From positions 24,160,430-24,224,429 of the forward strand of contig OU744450.1 of the NCBI GenBank assembly GCA_916610825.1: 64,000 nucleotides of DNA. Reading direction: 5' to 3'. This document shows, piece by piece, positions 1-13,200 of the stretch (its first letter is position 1; each line of letters starts with the position of its first letter). This DNA is from Haliclystus octoradiatus. Taxonomy: Eukaryota; Cnidaria; Staurozoa; Stauromedusae; Haliclystidae. Below the pieces are notes generated by a model that saw nothing but the letters and a program-made list of their open reading frames with translations, ran no database searches and was not told the DNA's origin. Both the position numbers and the translations under genes were made by a program.

Positions 1-179
1 GAAAAGGCAATATCTAGACTAGAATCTAGATGTGTGGAAATAGTCTGAAAATTATCATGTCTGAATTATTTGTTCATTTTAGATGCTGGTGTACTACACT
101 CTTTGAGAAAAAAATGTCTATCTGTAAATTCAACTAAAAGATTAATGTAATGATGAAATATTGTTTGCATTTCCGGTAC

Positions 180-388
180 CTGACATTCAGTGTAGCTGAT
201 TTCATCCAGTAGCTAGCCATTCTATTGTATATGCTTTGAAGGCGAATTGTACCATCGTCAAGTAAAAGGATAGCAACTGATTTAACTTGTGTATTAGAGT
301 CAACGGCTGATTGCTGTGAGCTTGAATAATCGTGACAAATGACAGAGATTATTTTGGATTTTGATGAAGAGTTCTTGATTTCTTGACG
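180..388 (-). CDS. UBR4: UBR4 exon 32 (beta-propeller, last exon in window)
   Basis: Encodes residues ~2051-2119, with the string [11 protein letters not shown] followed by [16 protein letters not shown], the counterpart of the human propeller stretch with LLCEDGSLRIY. The acceptor follows a T-rich tract ending TATAG. The donor is the weak GTACCG, so the exact 3' edge is slightly uncertain. The exon ends with two bases of a codon. Positions 1-179 to its left are intron in which I see no exon. Confidence 0.88.
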
Positions 389-3300
389 CTATAATGGATT
401 ATAAAAAAATTAATCAATTATTAATGACAATATGCATAAACAATTCTTTCCGGATTCAAGAACAATTCAAGAACAGTCAAGAACCTGTTCATGAACGGAG
501 TATTGCTTTAAACTTCATCAACACTTCATGAACATCTCATGAATTTTGAAACAAAAACACAATAATTTGTTAGTTTTCCCAAACATTTTCTTGCAGAGAA
601 CACATACATTTCAGTAACCATTAATACTGTAATTGATTTCAATAACTTTCACTTGAGAGTAAATCCCTGGCCAAATGACTTTTTAATTTCGCCAACATTC
701 ATAGGATTTAATTCTACGGATGTTGGCGTATTTTCGCCAACATCCTTGGGGTGGCCAAATGACTTTATATTTTTCAGGATTTTGTTGAATTTATTTTCGT
801 CAACAGCAGTTGATATTTTGAGGGTTGGTGACTATTCAATCAAGCCCACTTTACTGAGTCAAGCTATGACATTGTTGACCAATCAAAACAAGGTTTATAT
901 TTTCAACAAAATCCTATGAATGTTGGCAAACTAAAAAGTCATCTGGTCACTTCGCCAACATTGGTAGGATGTCTTTGAGAGCAATAGAACTCAACAAAAT
1001 CCTACAAATGTTGACAGCGAAATTTTTGAACGTATTTAAAATCCAAAAAAAATGAAATTCAACATCAGCCAACAAAATCCTAAGAGGTGAGGGTGGCTTT
1101 TTGTTTCGCCAACATTTGACAGGGGCTTAATACTTTCATAACAGATTTGAATACTAAGTGAAATTAAATATTTAGATTGTAATATTTATAGCATTGGGAA
1201 ACATATATTGACAGCTCATTGCCGTATTGCCTACTAATTATTTACATACCGTGACATTTTTAGGTTCTATTGTAAACAACAAAGGAGAACCATTATTCTG
1301 CATGCATTGAATTAAACCAGGATGATTATATGTCTCTTGCCAGTTATATAACGAGATGTCTTGTGAAGATGACGGTGTTATACGGAATACTTTCTCTGTT
1401 CCGGAAAGATCTTTCACAAGAGTTGCAGCAAATGCATCACCTTTAAATTAACAACAGAATACATTCAAACCTGTTATAACCTCTATACAACGGCCACCTG
1501 TCTATAGAGGTCACTCTTGATATGTCTAAAATCGTATTTTCTGTTGAATCAACCCTGTATATAAAGGCTATCTGCATACACTGGTCAATGTATATACCTT
1601 TAATAGCTGGCTGTTGTATACAGGTTCCATGATATATGAAAAATACATGTGAAAAATAAATGAAAAACAAGTCACAGGTATCAATCACTCATGGGGGGGG
1701 GGCAAAAATTATGCAAAATCCCAACTGATCAAATGTGTTTGATGATTCAGAGATGACTTTATTTCACAATAGAAAAAAGCAAACAACATCAAGTTACAGT
1801 CCTTATTTCCAACACTGCGAAGCTAAGACGTCACTGAGGGCCAAATAATATATAAGTAAGTATCATATATAGAGATCTAAATTTCAAATATAATATACAA
1901 ATATTCAAATCAAGAGAAGCTATAATAGCTAGATAGACATTTGATTGTGATCATGAAAGGAACAATTTAAGCTAAATAGAGATACCACAATCAAAGTTAT
2001 CCCATAAGCAATTATTCCTTGTATGTTTTGAAGACTTTTTAATTATTTACAATAACCTGCTTTCATGACAATTAATCAATACAATCAATAACATGTTTTC
2101 ATGACACAATAAAAAGTCATTTCTGATGCAAATGGGACACTTCTGTAAATCTGTTTAATGACAGCTTCAAACAAACATTTTCGAAGAATAGAGATCATGC
2201 CCCTGCGAAAAACAGTTGAGGGGTTTGTGAAAAGTTCATGAACGTTAAATGGCCCCAAATTTTCATGAACTGTTCATGAACTGTTCATGAACTCTCTGTG
2301 AGGGTCCCTGAACTGTTCATGGACTCCAAACTGATTTCGCAGGGGTGTAACTGGTAGGATGCCTAATTTTTACAATAATATGCCTAAATTCAAAATTAAT
2401 TCACATCCCTACCTTTGTTGTAACTGAAGAATAGCATTTGAAAAGCATGTGAATAAAACACGGAAACACCAATAACATCACTATTGCCTTCTTCATCTGG
2501 TTGCCTAGTGACTACATCATGATTGACATTTATTACACTAATAAGAAAGAATGGGTCGCTACTAGTAACGGAACTTGATTCATCTAATATTTGCACATGG
2601 AGACGTCCTTGAGATGACATCACAATCAAATATAACGCATCGTCAATCGTTGCAAACGTTCCATCTCGAACACAACCACTTGGTAGAACGAAATTGTGTT
2701 GCGGATTTGTTGTATCTTTGGCAAGATCATATACCTAGTACAATGAGAAAGGAAAAAGAATTATGCAAAATTTGGAATCGTCAGGGTTTTGCGTATCGTT
2801 CAATGTGTTAGCATTATTTTCATAAAAATATGATCAAAAAACTACAAAATGCATCTTTCACAGAAAGAAAAAAAATATTTTCTTCTAACTTTGGAAACAG
2901 TTCAATCTTCCCCTTTTTAAAAAATTTGCTAGCCTTCCAACACCAAGTCTCGGAATCCCCCATTTTATCAAAACAATACAAGTACAAGAAACAAGTACAT
3001 ACATCATTGACAGACAGAGTCATTGACAAACAACTCATACATAATCTTACTTACCCTAATAAAATCAGATGTAAAGAGAGCAAGTTGTGTTTGTGTCCCA
3101 GGCAACCAAACAGCCTTGACAATATAATCACTAGTTTCCGACGGCAACACCAAATGCTTAATAACAGTATCTGAGTTACCAAGAGATAACACATGACAAT
3201 CTTTTAATCCACAAACAGCTAAAATATCTTCGTTACAAGGATTATTAGCCAATGATATAACGGTAAATGGTAAATTAATAGAAGATAATCTATTCATTGT

Positions 3301-4242
3301 AATTTTCTTATTTGTCCCTTCAACTTGACGGATTAGACCATTCAATTGTATAATTGTGACCTGAAAAAAAAATAATGAAAAAAAATTATTACATATATGA
3401 ACATTGTATATATAATAAAGGCAGCAGACAAGCACACAGACCACACATTCTTATACGGTCACTTTAAGCTCTCATCTCACTTTTAAGTACTTTTATAGCA
3501 ATCATCAGACAGAAATAAACTATTAATGAAAAACATACATGTATGAGTACCTCATATTCAGATAAATATAATTGCATTTTTGTATGACAAAGGCTATTCA
3601 TGCTAAATTGTATATTGCGCGCATTTCCCCTATCTACTTTTAAATTTACGCTATTTCCATTTTATGTAAGGCGGGGATTCACGATGCCATTTTTGATGCA
3701 ATTGACTTGAAACACACATCAATGGATTCGTTGTTAACCAGAGGCGTACATGGCCGGCTTCATTTCTTAAATAAATACATCGAAGTTGATAAAAACCAAT
3801 CAAAACTGTTTCCATTTTCAACAACAATGCTTTCTCAGACTGAAGCGCTAACTAAGCAGTTTCGCACTTGAATGACTTTCTATTGTCTCTGAGCAACAGT
3901 GCAGATCGATCTTTTGTTTCCTGTATGGTCATGCGTCAGAATGGAAATTATATAATCAATGTTTTTTGAAAATTATTTATAAACTGTTCGGATAGGAACG
4001 ATATCACATTTGTAAACAAACCAATGCTGGGGAAATTCTTATTTATTCAACATAGTCTCACATGTCTACTGATAATGATAGCCGGCAATTTTACTGCAAT
4101 GAAAAGACATTAATATAGAAAGCAATATACATACAAACTTCCTCTTCATCATCGACAACAAATTATTATTATTTATTATTATATATGAGCGATCGCATAT
4201 ATAGATTTAACGAGGATTCAAATGCGATGAAACTCGATTGAA

Positions 4243-4281
<39 letters not shown>

Positions 4282-7200
4282 CTACTTTTAAATTTACGCT
4301 ATTTCCATTTGTATGTCCGTCTGTAAGGCGGGGATTCACGATGCCATTTTTGATGCAATTGACTTGAAACACATATCAATGGATTCGTTATTAACAAGAG
4401 GCGTACATGGCCGGCTTCATTTCTTAAATAAATACATCGAAGTTGATAAAAACCAATGAAAACTGTTTCCTTTCTCAGACTGAAGCGCTAACTAAGCAGT
4501 TTCGCACTTGAATGAATTTCTATTGTCTCGCAAATACAAAACAGAACAATCCTTTGTTTAGACGTGACAGATAATTTGTGTATTTTCATCGTATTTTAGT
4601 AGTAATTATCAGAATGAAATCCAAACGTAAACAAACTAAAACAACACGTATATTTATATGAAAGTGAAACGAATAAGATGTGTCATCATCTTATCTTCAG
4701 TTGGAAATTATTTAATGACTGATCATAAATTATTATTTAAAAATGACTTGAATATAAGGTTATGAAATTTGTAAACAAACCCGCGTTATGGAAATAATTT
4801 ACGAAGATATAAAATAAAAATATTTCATGATCATTACAGCCAGTGTTAAATTGTACAGTACTGCAATGAAATTAAATTAAAATATAGAAACAATTGCAAT
4901 ACCAACTTCCACTTCATCAGTGACAACAAATAAATTAAAATATAATAAAAGAATGTACATTGACAGTAATTAATAAAATAAGATGTAAAGATGATAAATA
5001 GTTTCTCATTTTATACTTTTTCAGAAGTCACTTGTTAATGTGAATAACCACGTTATGAATAAAAAATAATCAATCAAATTTTTTCGGGATGTGCCAGTGT
5101 TGTTAGGTGGAATATAATAAAATTCAGAAAAAACCCCAATAATTGTTACCTTGCAGCTTTATGACACTCGGGTTAGAAATCAAATGTTTCTTCGATTTTT
5201 TTTTTTTTGGGGGGGGGGGTGTATGGCTACTTAAAATCCACTTTTTACTTCTCAACTTTTTGCTTCTTTGAACAGCAAAAATAAAATAGAATAATTCCTG
5301 AATTAAATTTCGGTTTCAATCATCTTTTCTACATATATTTCTTCATGCATTTATTTGAACCAGTCAAGCCAGATTCACAACTCAATATAAGCATGCATTT
5401 GCATGCAACTCGAAATCTAGTTGAGAAGAAATGTATGTTAGGCCGTAATAGTGCTTAAGTCAACATATTATTGATTTCGTTTGGAAGTAGATGATGTTCA
5501 GGATTCGAAAAACTATTTTTGATTTCCAGTGTTGATTATTAGTTGCAGAAGTGCCAAAAATACAAAAGTTTTAACTTTATGGATATTGCATGAACGATAT
5601 TAGTTGAGCAAGCTATAGTTGAGCAAAAGCTATAAATAGTTGTCGACTTTACGCCGTCGACTTAAGTGAACAATTCAGAATAGGTTTTGGCGTGCAAATA
5701 TATTGAATCTCAACTAAGTTGAGGCTGAATAATTAGACTTAGGAGATGTTTCCATAGCTTAAAATAAAAAGCTTGTGAAAATCCTTCAATGCAGTATTCC
5801 TAATAATACGAATCCATGTATTTAATTACCTTCGTCTTGTCATGCGCAATAGCTAGCTGCTGACGACGAACACGTATAGATGTGAGTAGACACATAGGAT
5901 TTTGATAAATCTTTTGAGATGTTGTAAGTTGTCTAAGAACCTGACCTTGGTCTCCACTGAAATTTAACTTCACAGATTCAAAAGCTGCTTCTTGAGATCC
6001 CATGATGTTACCCTTGAAAATCAAATCAATCAATGTATTTATGCACAAACAGGATTACATAACTTTATTGGTGGAAAAATATCAACAGCAGGGTCCCGAT
6101 AAAATCAAGAATCTTGAATCTAATATAATGTTAATACAGTACATTAGTTCTTTTACGGCACAATTCAAGAGAATCAAGATCAAAGCATGTGAGCAGGTTG
6201 CGACAAAAGTAGGAATCCTACATTCCAGAAGGTTAGAGCAAATTCAGAAGGTTAGAGCAAATTCAGAAGAGAATTGATATTTTCATGATTTATTTGTCAA
6301 ACATCAACAACAAAATTCAGAACGTTGAAATGCCTCTATAATCCCAGAAGGCTGAACTTTTGTCAGACTCTGATCAACAGAGAGCTTGATACTGGTATGT
6401 CGAGCAGTATATAGTTATTGGACGGAGACGGAGACAACATCTTATCTTTGATACTATTCTGCAAACATCACAAATATGTTTGACAATGCTTATCAACCAC
6501 ATTATGCAACTTTCATGCGTGTAGAGATAAAATAAAATAAAGTCGAGACTTACCAACAACAAATGAGTTTGATCAATCTTTTTTAAATCCTCACGTAATG
6601 ATTTCAACGCATCATCTAAAATCACTTTGGAATTAACTTTGCTTTGTAACACCTCTGAGTGCTTGTTGAAATACTTTTGACATACATTTAGGAATTCAAG
6701 TAGATTTTGTTGTGCTTTTGGTTCTTGTAAAAGAGCTAACATCTTTTCTTTAATATCCTATATTAAAAGAACAAATATTGGTTTGTGATAGCAAAAATAC
6801 AACCAACTATGTAATGTGAAGGTGAACCAATTTGTTCATATATATGATTGATTTCGACTTGATTTGGAGGGATAATGTGAATAAAATTAGGGTTCCTATG
6901 CACGGCGTAAGATATCAGGGAATTTCCAAGACACAGAAATACCAGAATGAGGAATTAAGGGAAATTCTCTACAAAATATATTCGCTCTTACAGCCAAAGT
7001 AAATGAAAATTACTCCATTCACTGCTTTGCAAAAGGACATTATTCAAATGGAGAAACATTGATAACAATAAATTCCGAATCTATGAAAGCTTATTGGCAA
7101 AATCTTCTTGGTAATATATGATTTCAAACAAAATACCAAATATAAAATCCAAAATGCTGAAATATGTGCTTGCAATAACTATACTGTTCTCAAATGTTCC

Positions 7201-10200
7201 TACGATTATCAGTACAAGCGGATCCCATTTTATTGAGCCTTGGACAGTTCTATCAACACAAGTAGTGTATGATGAAAATCAAGGAAAGAGTTTTCCAATG
7301 AAACCTGTATATAACAGCCAGCTATGAAAGGTGACCATTGTATGCAGGTGACTTTTATATACAGGGTTGATTCGATAGAAATTACTGTACTAACTTTGAC
7401 AATGCAAGAGTAATCAAGGCGGAAGTTAACGCCGAAACGGTGTCCAATCAAATCAACTCTGTTCAATTAAATTTTATTATTTTCATTACGAATTTGAAAA
7501 TTCCAACTGCAAGAGTGATCATTATAAACAAGTGGTTTTTGTATAGAGTTGACCTTAATACCAGGTTTAGTTATAAAATCATGAGCCGTTGTCAGATAAT
7601 TTGACGTGTTTCTACTCTCATTGCACCTTCAGATAACGACAGCGTGAGTTGAATTACCTGGGTTGCTTGAATTTGGTCTTTAGATGTTGCATCTTTTCCA
7701 TCTGAAGAACATTTCAAAGCCTCTTGTTGGTTTACAGCATTGTCAGACAACCTTTCAGCAGTTGTAGGCCTACCTGATTCTTTTCCAACTGCAGTTGGTT
7801 GAGGCAGTCTCTTAACAAGGGACTATAAAACAAATATAAAATAAAATTGAATTCTATATTCTAATTGTGTCTATAAAACAGTCACCGTTCAACAGAATGA
7901 CCTTCTCGAGTTACAAACTTTCTTCAAACTACAATATCAATGGCGGCGACACCTTTCACGGAAATATTTTTAGATTGACAAATTGACAGCAGACACTTGT
8001 AGATTAATCCTTGTAATCTTTAATGCATCGTATTCAACCCCATAGTTTCAAGGCAATGAGAAAGATTCAAACATTTAAATTAATAAATTCAGATTATTCA
8101 GATCACTACCTCCACAGCCATGTAAGCAAAATTTAGAATATGTTTTCACAAAGATGACGTATTTGTGTTTGAAAAATATCAGTGTTTTCCCCATTAACTT
8201 TACGTATTAATTTAGAGGGGCCTTGGGACCCCATTTGCCAATGTCAAATTACAATAAAATTTGTGCACAACTTATTTTCAAAGCATTCTGAACAAGATAA
8301 TAGATGAGCCCGATAACATTTCAAACTTTCATGTTTTTTGGACCAGTCTAATGTATAGTTTATGAACGATAGACAAGTTTCACAAACATATTTTATAGGG
8401 GTATCTAGCAAAAGATTTGTCAAATAGAGCCATACATTGTTTTCGTGGTATCGATATATGTGACATAATAACAACAATTATAGTGATCATAGCAGCAAAC
8501 ATACCTTACAACTTCCATCTTCTTTAGCCGCACAATCACAGAAGAAAGACCCATATTTAGCATACGTTACATCATGATCTTTATGACATACTTGCGCACA
8601 TATTGTACAACAACCAACGCCATCATTCATTTTACATGTATGACAATGATACCAATGTTGATTCATAAAATCACGTTGCGTAACCGTGAATGTACATAAA
8701 CGGTTACAAAGTGCCTCTTCATCCTTTTCAATAATAACAATGAACAACAGACATGATGAAATATGAAAATATCGTAGAGAAACGTTTTTTAGGAAATATT
8801 CTATGTTGAAATGTTAAAATAGCCACAACAGAAACGTAAGAAAAATATCTTGAAATAAAGTGTAATCTGCATAAATGCAAGTTAAAATTGAAAATTATTT
8901 TCATTGCAGTCATCGTAATTTGCATCAATTAGAACTTGTTTGACAGTGACCTGACTACAATTAACAGTTTATAGAGTCAAAGCCAATGAAACCTGTATAA
9001 AAGATTCATCTAAAAGGTCTTCAAAAACTGGCCAACATAGACAGATGGTCTTCATATAAAATGCTGATTCAATAGAAAAATGAGGCTGCAAACAATACTT
9101 AATTGGCAACTTTAGACAGGTGGTCTTAGGCAAACTCAGACTAATCAAGCTCATGGGAAAAAGCCGCTTTTTTAATCAAATTCATAAGAGGAGTTTGACC
9201 GCGAAACTAGTAAAAGTAATGTAGACGGTGTCGCCTACCAAAGGCACCCGTATCACTCTTCTATTTCTAAATGAGTGGCTTTTTTCGTTGAGAGCAATGA
9301 TTTTAAACACTCTTTGTTGATCTCAGCCGTGACACTGCAGATCAATGTCAACAGATTTCATGGCAGATAGGTCTTGATTGTCAAAGCGCAACGATGCGTC
9401 GCAGCTAATCACAATGCAATTCCCTCTGGACCATTCCATTTGATGTTTCAGATAAAGTCAAGGCTAAGTTGACCTTAGGCTGAGTTGACCTTAGGGCGAT
9501 TTGAACCACAGTCGAAATATGATCCGACCTGAAGTTCGGTTGCTCTGCCATCTGAGCTAATCCTCCTGAGCGAAACTAGTAACTTTGTCAAGCGGTGATT
9601 TACATCTGGGTCTTTTTCACACGTCACTGTCTCCACACGTTCTTACAACAACAAAATGCTGTCACGTGACTCAAGTTTCCAATCTGTCGCATCATGCCGG
9701 TAGAGGCTCTTGCCCAAGGTAGCCTTTTCATAAAGAGTTAATTTAATAGAATAATACAGGAATAATAGAGGATACAAACATCACTCAATTGGCCATTGCA
9801 GACATGTGGTTACAGTCTTTACATTAGGTTAGCCTGTGCTTGCTTACCGGTATTCAGTTTGTGTGGAAATGACAAATAATACAACCACAAAAAAGTTTCA
9901 TACCGATTCTTCTCCGCCAGATTCATCACTGTCTTCGTCCATTTCATCATGCAAATCCAACCAATTAAGATCTTTATCTTTCAAATCTTTATCGTCCAAA
10001 TTCAACATAGATGTATCTTTTGATCCAATAACATTATGATTTAGCAAATGCAATACTTTACCAATATAACTTAATAATGCATTTGAACATGCCATCAAAG
10101 GAATTTGACGTGATTCAGATATTGTCTTGTCTGCATCAAGCAGCAGCCTGAATTGATGATTACTAACAATACAAAATGTAAGTTGAATTTTTGTGCAGTT

Positions 10201-13200
10201 GTATAGTAAAAACATTATACATAGTGAAGCATGTACATAACAGTCACCTGTAAGATCTCCATAGATTGACCATTCTAGACAGACAGTTGGCAAGTATATG
10301 AGAAGAAATGAGTCGGGATCGAAGATTCATGGAAGTTTGTGAGACAAATTGACAAAAAACCTTGTAGATTGTAATTTTTGTAAAACAAATTTAGTCTGAT
10401 TTATAATGTGTTTTCATGTGATGAAATTAGTCCTTTGTTCACTGAGCAGTAATGATCAAAGCCATCTATTCACAAGGGTTAGGACACTTTATCATGTGAT
10501 TATATGGACGGTATTTGTGTTCCATCAAACCCAGGCAAGCAAACTTTGAATAAAGCGCCTGGAAATAATGTCAGGCAGCTCAAAAGCAAAACCTCGTTTT
10601 GAAAGCGTGAAAAAATAATGTCAGGCAGCTCAAACGCTAAACCTTGTTTTGAATGGAGCGAAAATGTCAATCATTGAACCACAAAAGTTGCAACTCTTTC
10701 CAATAGATGGCTCTGGTACTGATGACGGCAATGGCTTGAAACAAGTACTTGGCTGCTGCTATGTATGTCTCATATGGGCATGTACGATTTTGAGCATTAT
10801 TGACCTGGGGTGTGGCTATACAATTTGTTTGTTTGTGAATTTAAATCATATGAAAATTATACATTACCTTTGTGGAATCCAATTTAAAATTGATGTGATC
10901 AACTCCAAATGTCCACTCCCATCCTTAACAGATCCCGCTGCAGTTACAATTTTCATCACAGAATTCAATGCTATCTCTGCATCTTCAAGAACACTACCAT
11001 TAACGCAAGCATCGACAAAATTGGATAAGATTTTTAACAGTACACTCATAGTATCTTGGCTGTTGAGAAAATAAAATTTGAAATCTGAAATTAAAAATGC
11101 GTAACATAATGGATTGTAAAACTCAAGAGATTTTCCAATGCTGGTTCTAGTAATTTGATTGGCTAACTCCCGTGTTTGGATCTCGCAAGCCAAAACAACT
11201 TTGACATCATGACAGATAAAATCAAAACATGCAAAATAAATAATAAATAAAAAATAAATAATTTGGATAACGTTAGCGTCGTCAATGATATATAATCATT
11301 TCAGAATATCATAATTAAAGGCATTCTTCCTTTTGAATCATTTTGTTTGGTCATATGGCTATTCCGAGACAGAAAAGCCCTATAAAAACAGCAAAAGTTT
11401 GCAAAACAGCAGAAATGAGAAACAAGACAGATCAAAATCCTAGCATTCGAAAGAATCGAAAGTGGTTCGAAAGTATGACTCCAGATCCGTGATTCGGAGA
11501 AAGGCAAAATATGACGAAGACGTGAAGATTTATAGGAGAAAATTGATCTAATCAGTCAAATCTTTTTTATGTTAAATTCGTTTGAAAATAGTAAAAATAG
11601 GTTTTGTTTCACAAAAAAGTTACTGCACGGCAGCCTTGTGTTTGGGTTCTCTGATACCAACATTTGGGATGTTGGGAGACACTCGAAAGCTGAAAAACAC
11701 TTGCCCTACGGGCTCTTGTTTTTCTGATGCTTTCTCGTGTCTCTCAACATCCCGCGTGTTGGTATCAGAGAACCCAAACACGACTGCCGTGCAGTAACCC
11801 TTTGATACTGTACAGTGATTCTTCAAGAACATTACCATTGATACAAGCATCAGCAAATTTGACAATCATTAAATTGTGTCTACTTTCAATTAGGCTGAAT
11901 TAAACTCTACCCAGTGACTGAATCATTTTGCCCCTGTGTAAAAGGTTCATGAATCACATTGCGTTCGATAATTTGTTAACTACTGATTGGCTTCCTGTGG
12001 CAGCAATGAGTATGGCAACGCAATAGCGTCAGTAGCAATTAAATACCGGATTCGGTAAATTAAAACCCTGGAGTGCAGATTAATTTGCTATAGTGTAATT
12101 CAAATGTTTAACCAGTACGAAAATCATTACGTTCGAATGGCAGCCTCAAACAACATTCTTACCTATTATTGTTAATAATTGCAACACAAACATTTTGTAA
12201 ATAAATCGCATTTTTATTTGAAGTTGTAAGTAGACATCTTGTTATCCAGCTTTCTAATTCGTTGATTGGCTGTGTAGATAGATGCTTAGAAATCCCTTCG
12301 TCATCAGATGGTTTATCTAAACAGAAATAGCGACAGCAGTTGTGCATAACAGGTTTGCAAATACAGTAGAAACAGTTTTTAATGACACCCCTGGGGAATC
12401 TGAGAACAAGCATTTTATAGGCCATAGTGACATTTTATACCTTCCATTGCATCCAAAATACTTTCTCATTGTTGAAAAATTACTATATTGTTTGTATTTG
12501 ATAATGAAAACCAAAGCATTTTGTAAATGAGAAGTCATAAACAACTTTATTAGTTCACGGGAATAAAATTGAGTGACGTTATGAGAGGTAATCCGTAGTA
12601 AACAGGGACATTAGAACCAAATAATTATTGAGAGAAAAACAACTAAAATATGCTGGGAACAATAGATTTGTACGCTATAAACAATAATCCGTTATAAAAG
12701 GTGACGTTATAAACAGTTTCTACTGTATATAATAATAATCTCTGTTTACCAACCTGACACAGGTTTCGATTATTCAGTTTTCCGTTATTGGTAAATTAAC
12801 TTGCAATACAGTCGAACTCGTCACAGCGACCACTCCTATGAAGCGGACACTTTTTGTAAGCGGACATGCTTCGGGCAGCCATTGAATAAAACAAAAGAAA
12901 AGTGTTGTATTCAACGACCACTCTTCAAAGCGACCAGCGACCCCTCTTTTCGGTACCACGTTTGACATTTTTTAAATACTGTCCAAACATTATTTGTGCC
13001 TTATTCTGAAACAGATAATGTTGTATTTTCGAATCAAACTACGTTTTGGATTATGTTCACAGCAGCGTGGTCTTCTGTTGTCATGGCAGCTGGAGATTAA
13101 TTTTCTATTTTTTCCGTTTATTGATCTATAATTCTATTGTTCTTATTCAGCGACCACTCCTTGTTAGCGACCATAGTCGGAGGGTCCCTTGAGTGGTCGC

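Noticed and set aside
653-919. 88-residue plus-strand ORF
   Set aside because: It lies within the CGCCAACATT inverted-repeat element in a UBR4 intron and shows repeat-derived sequence.
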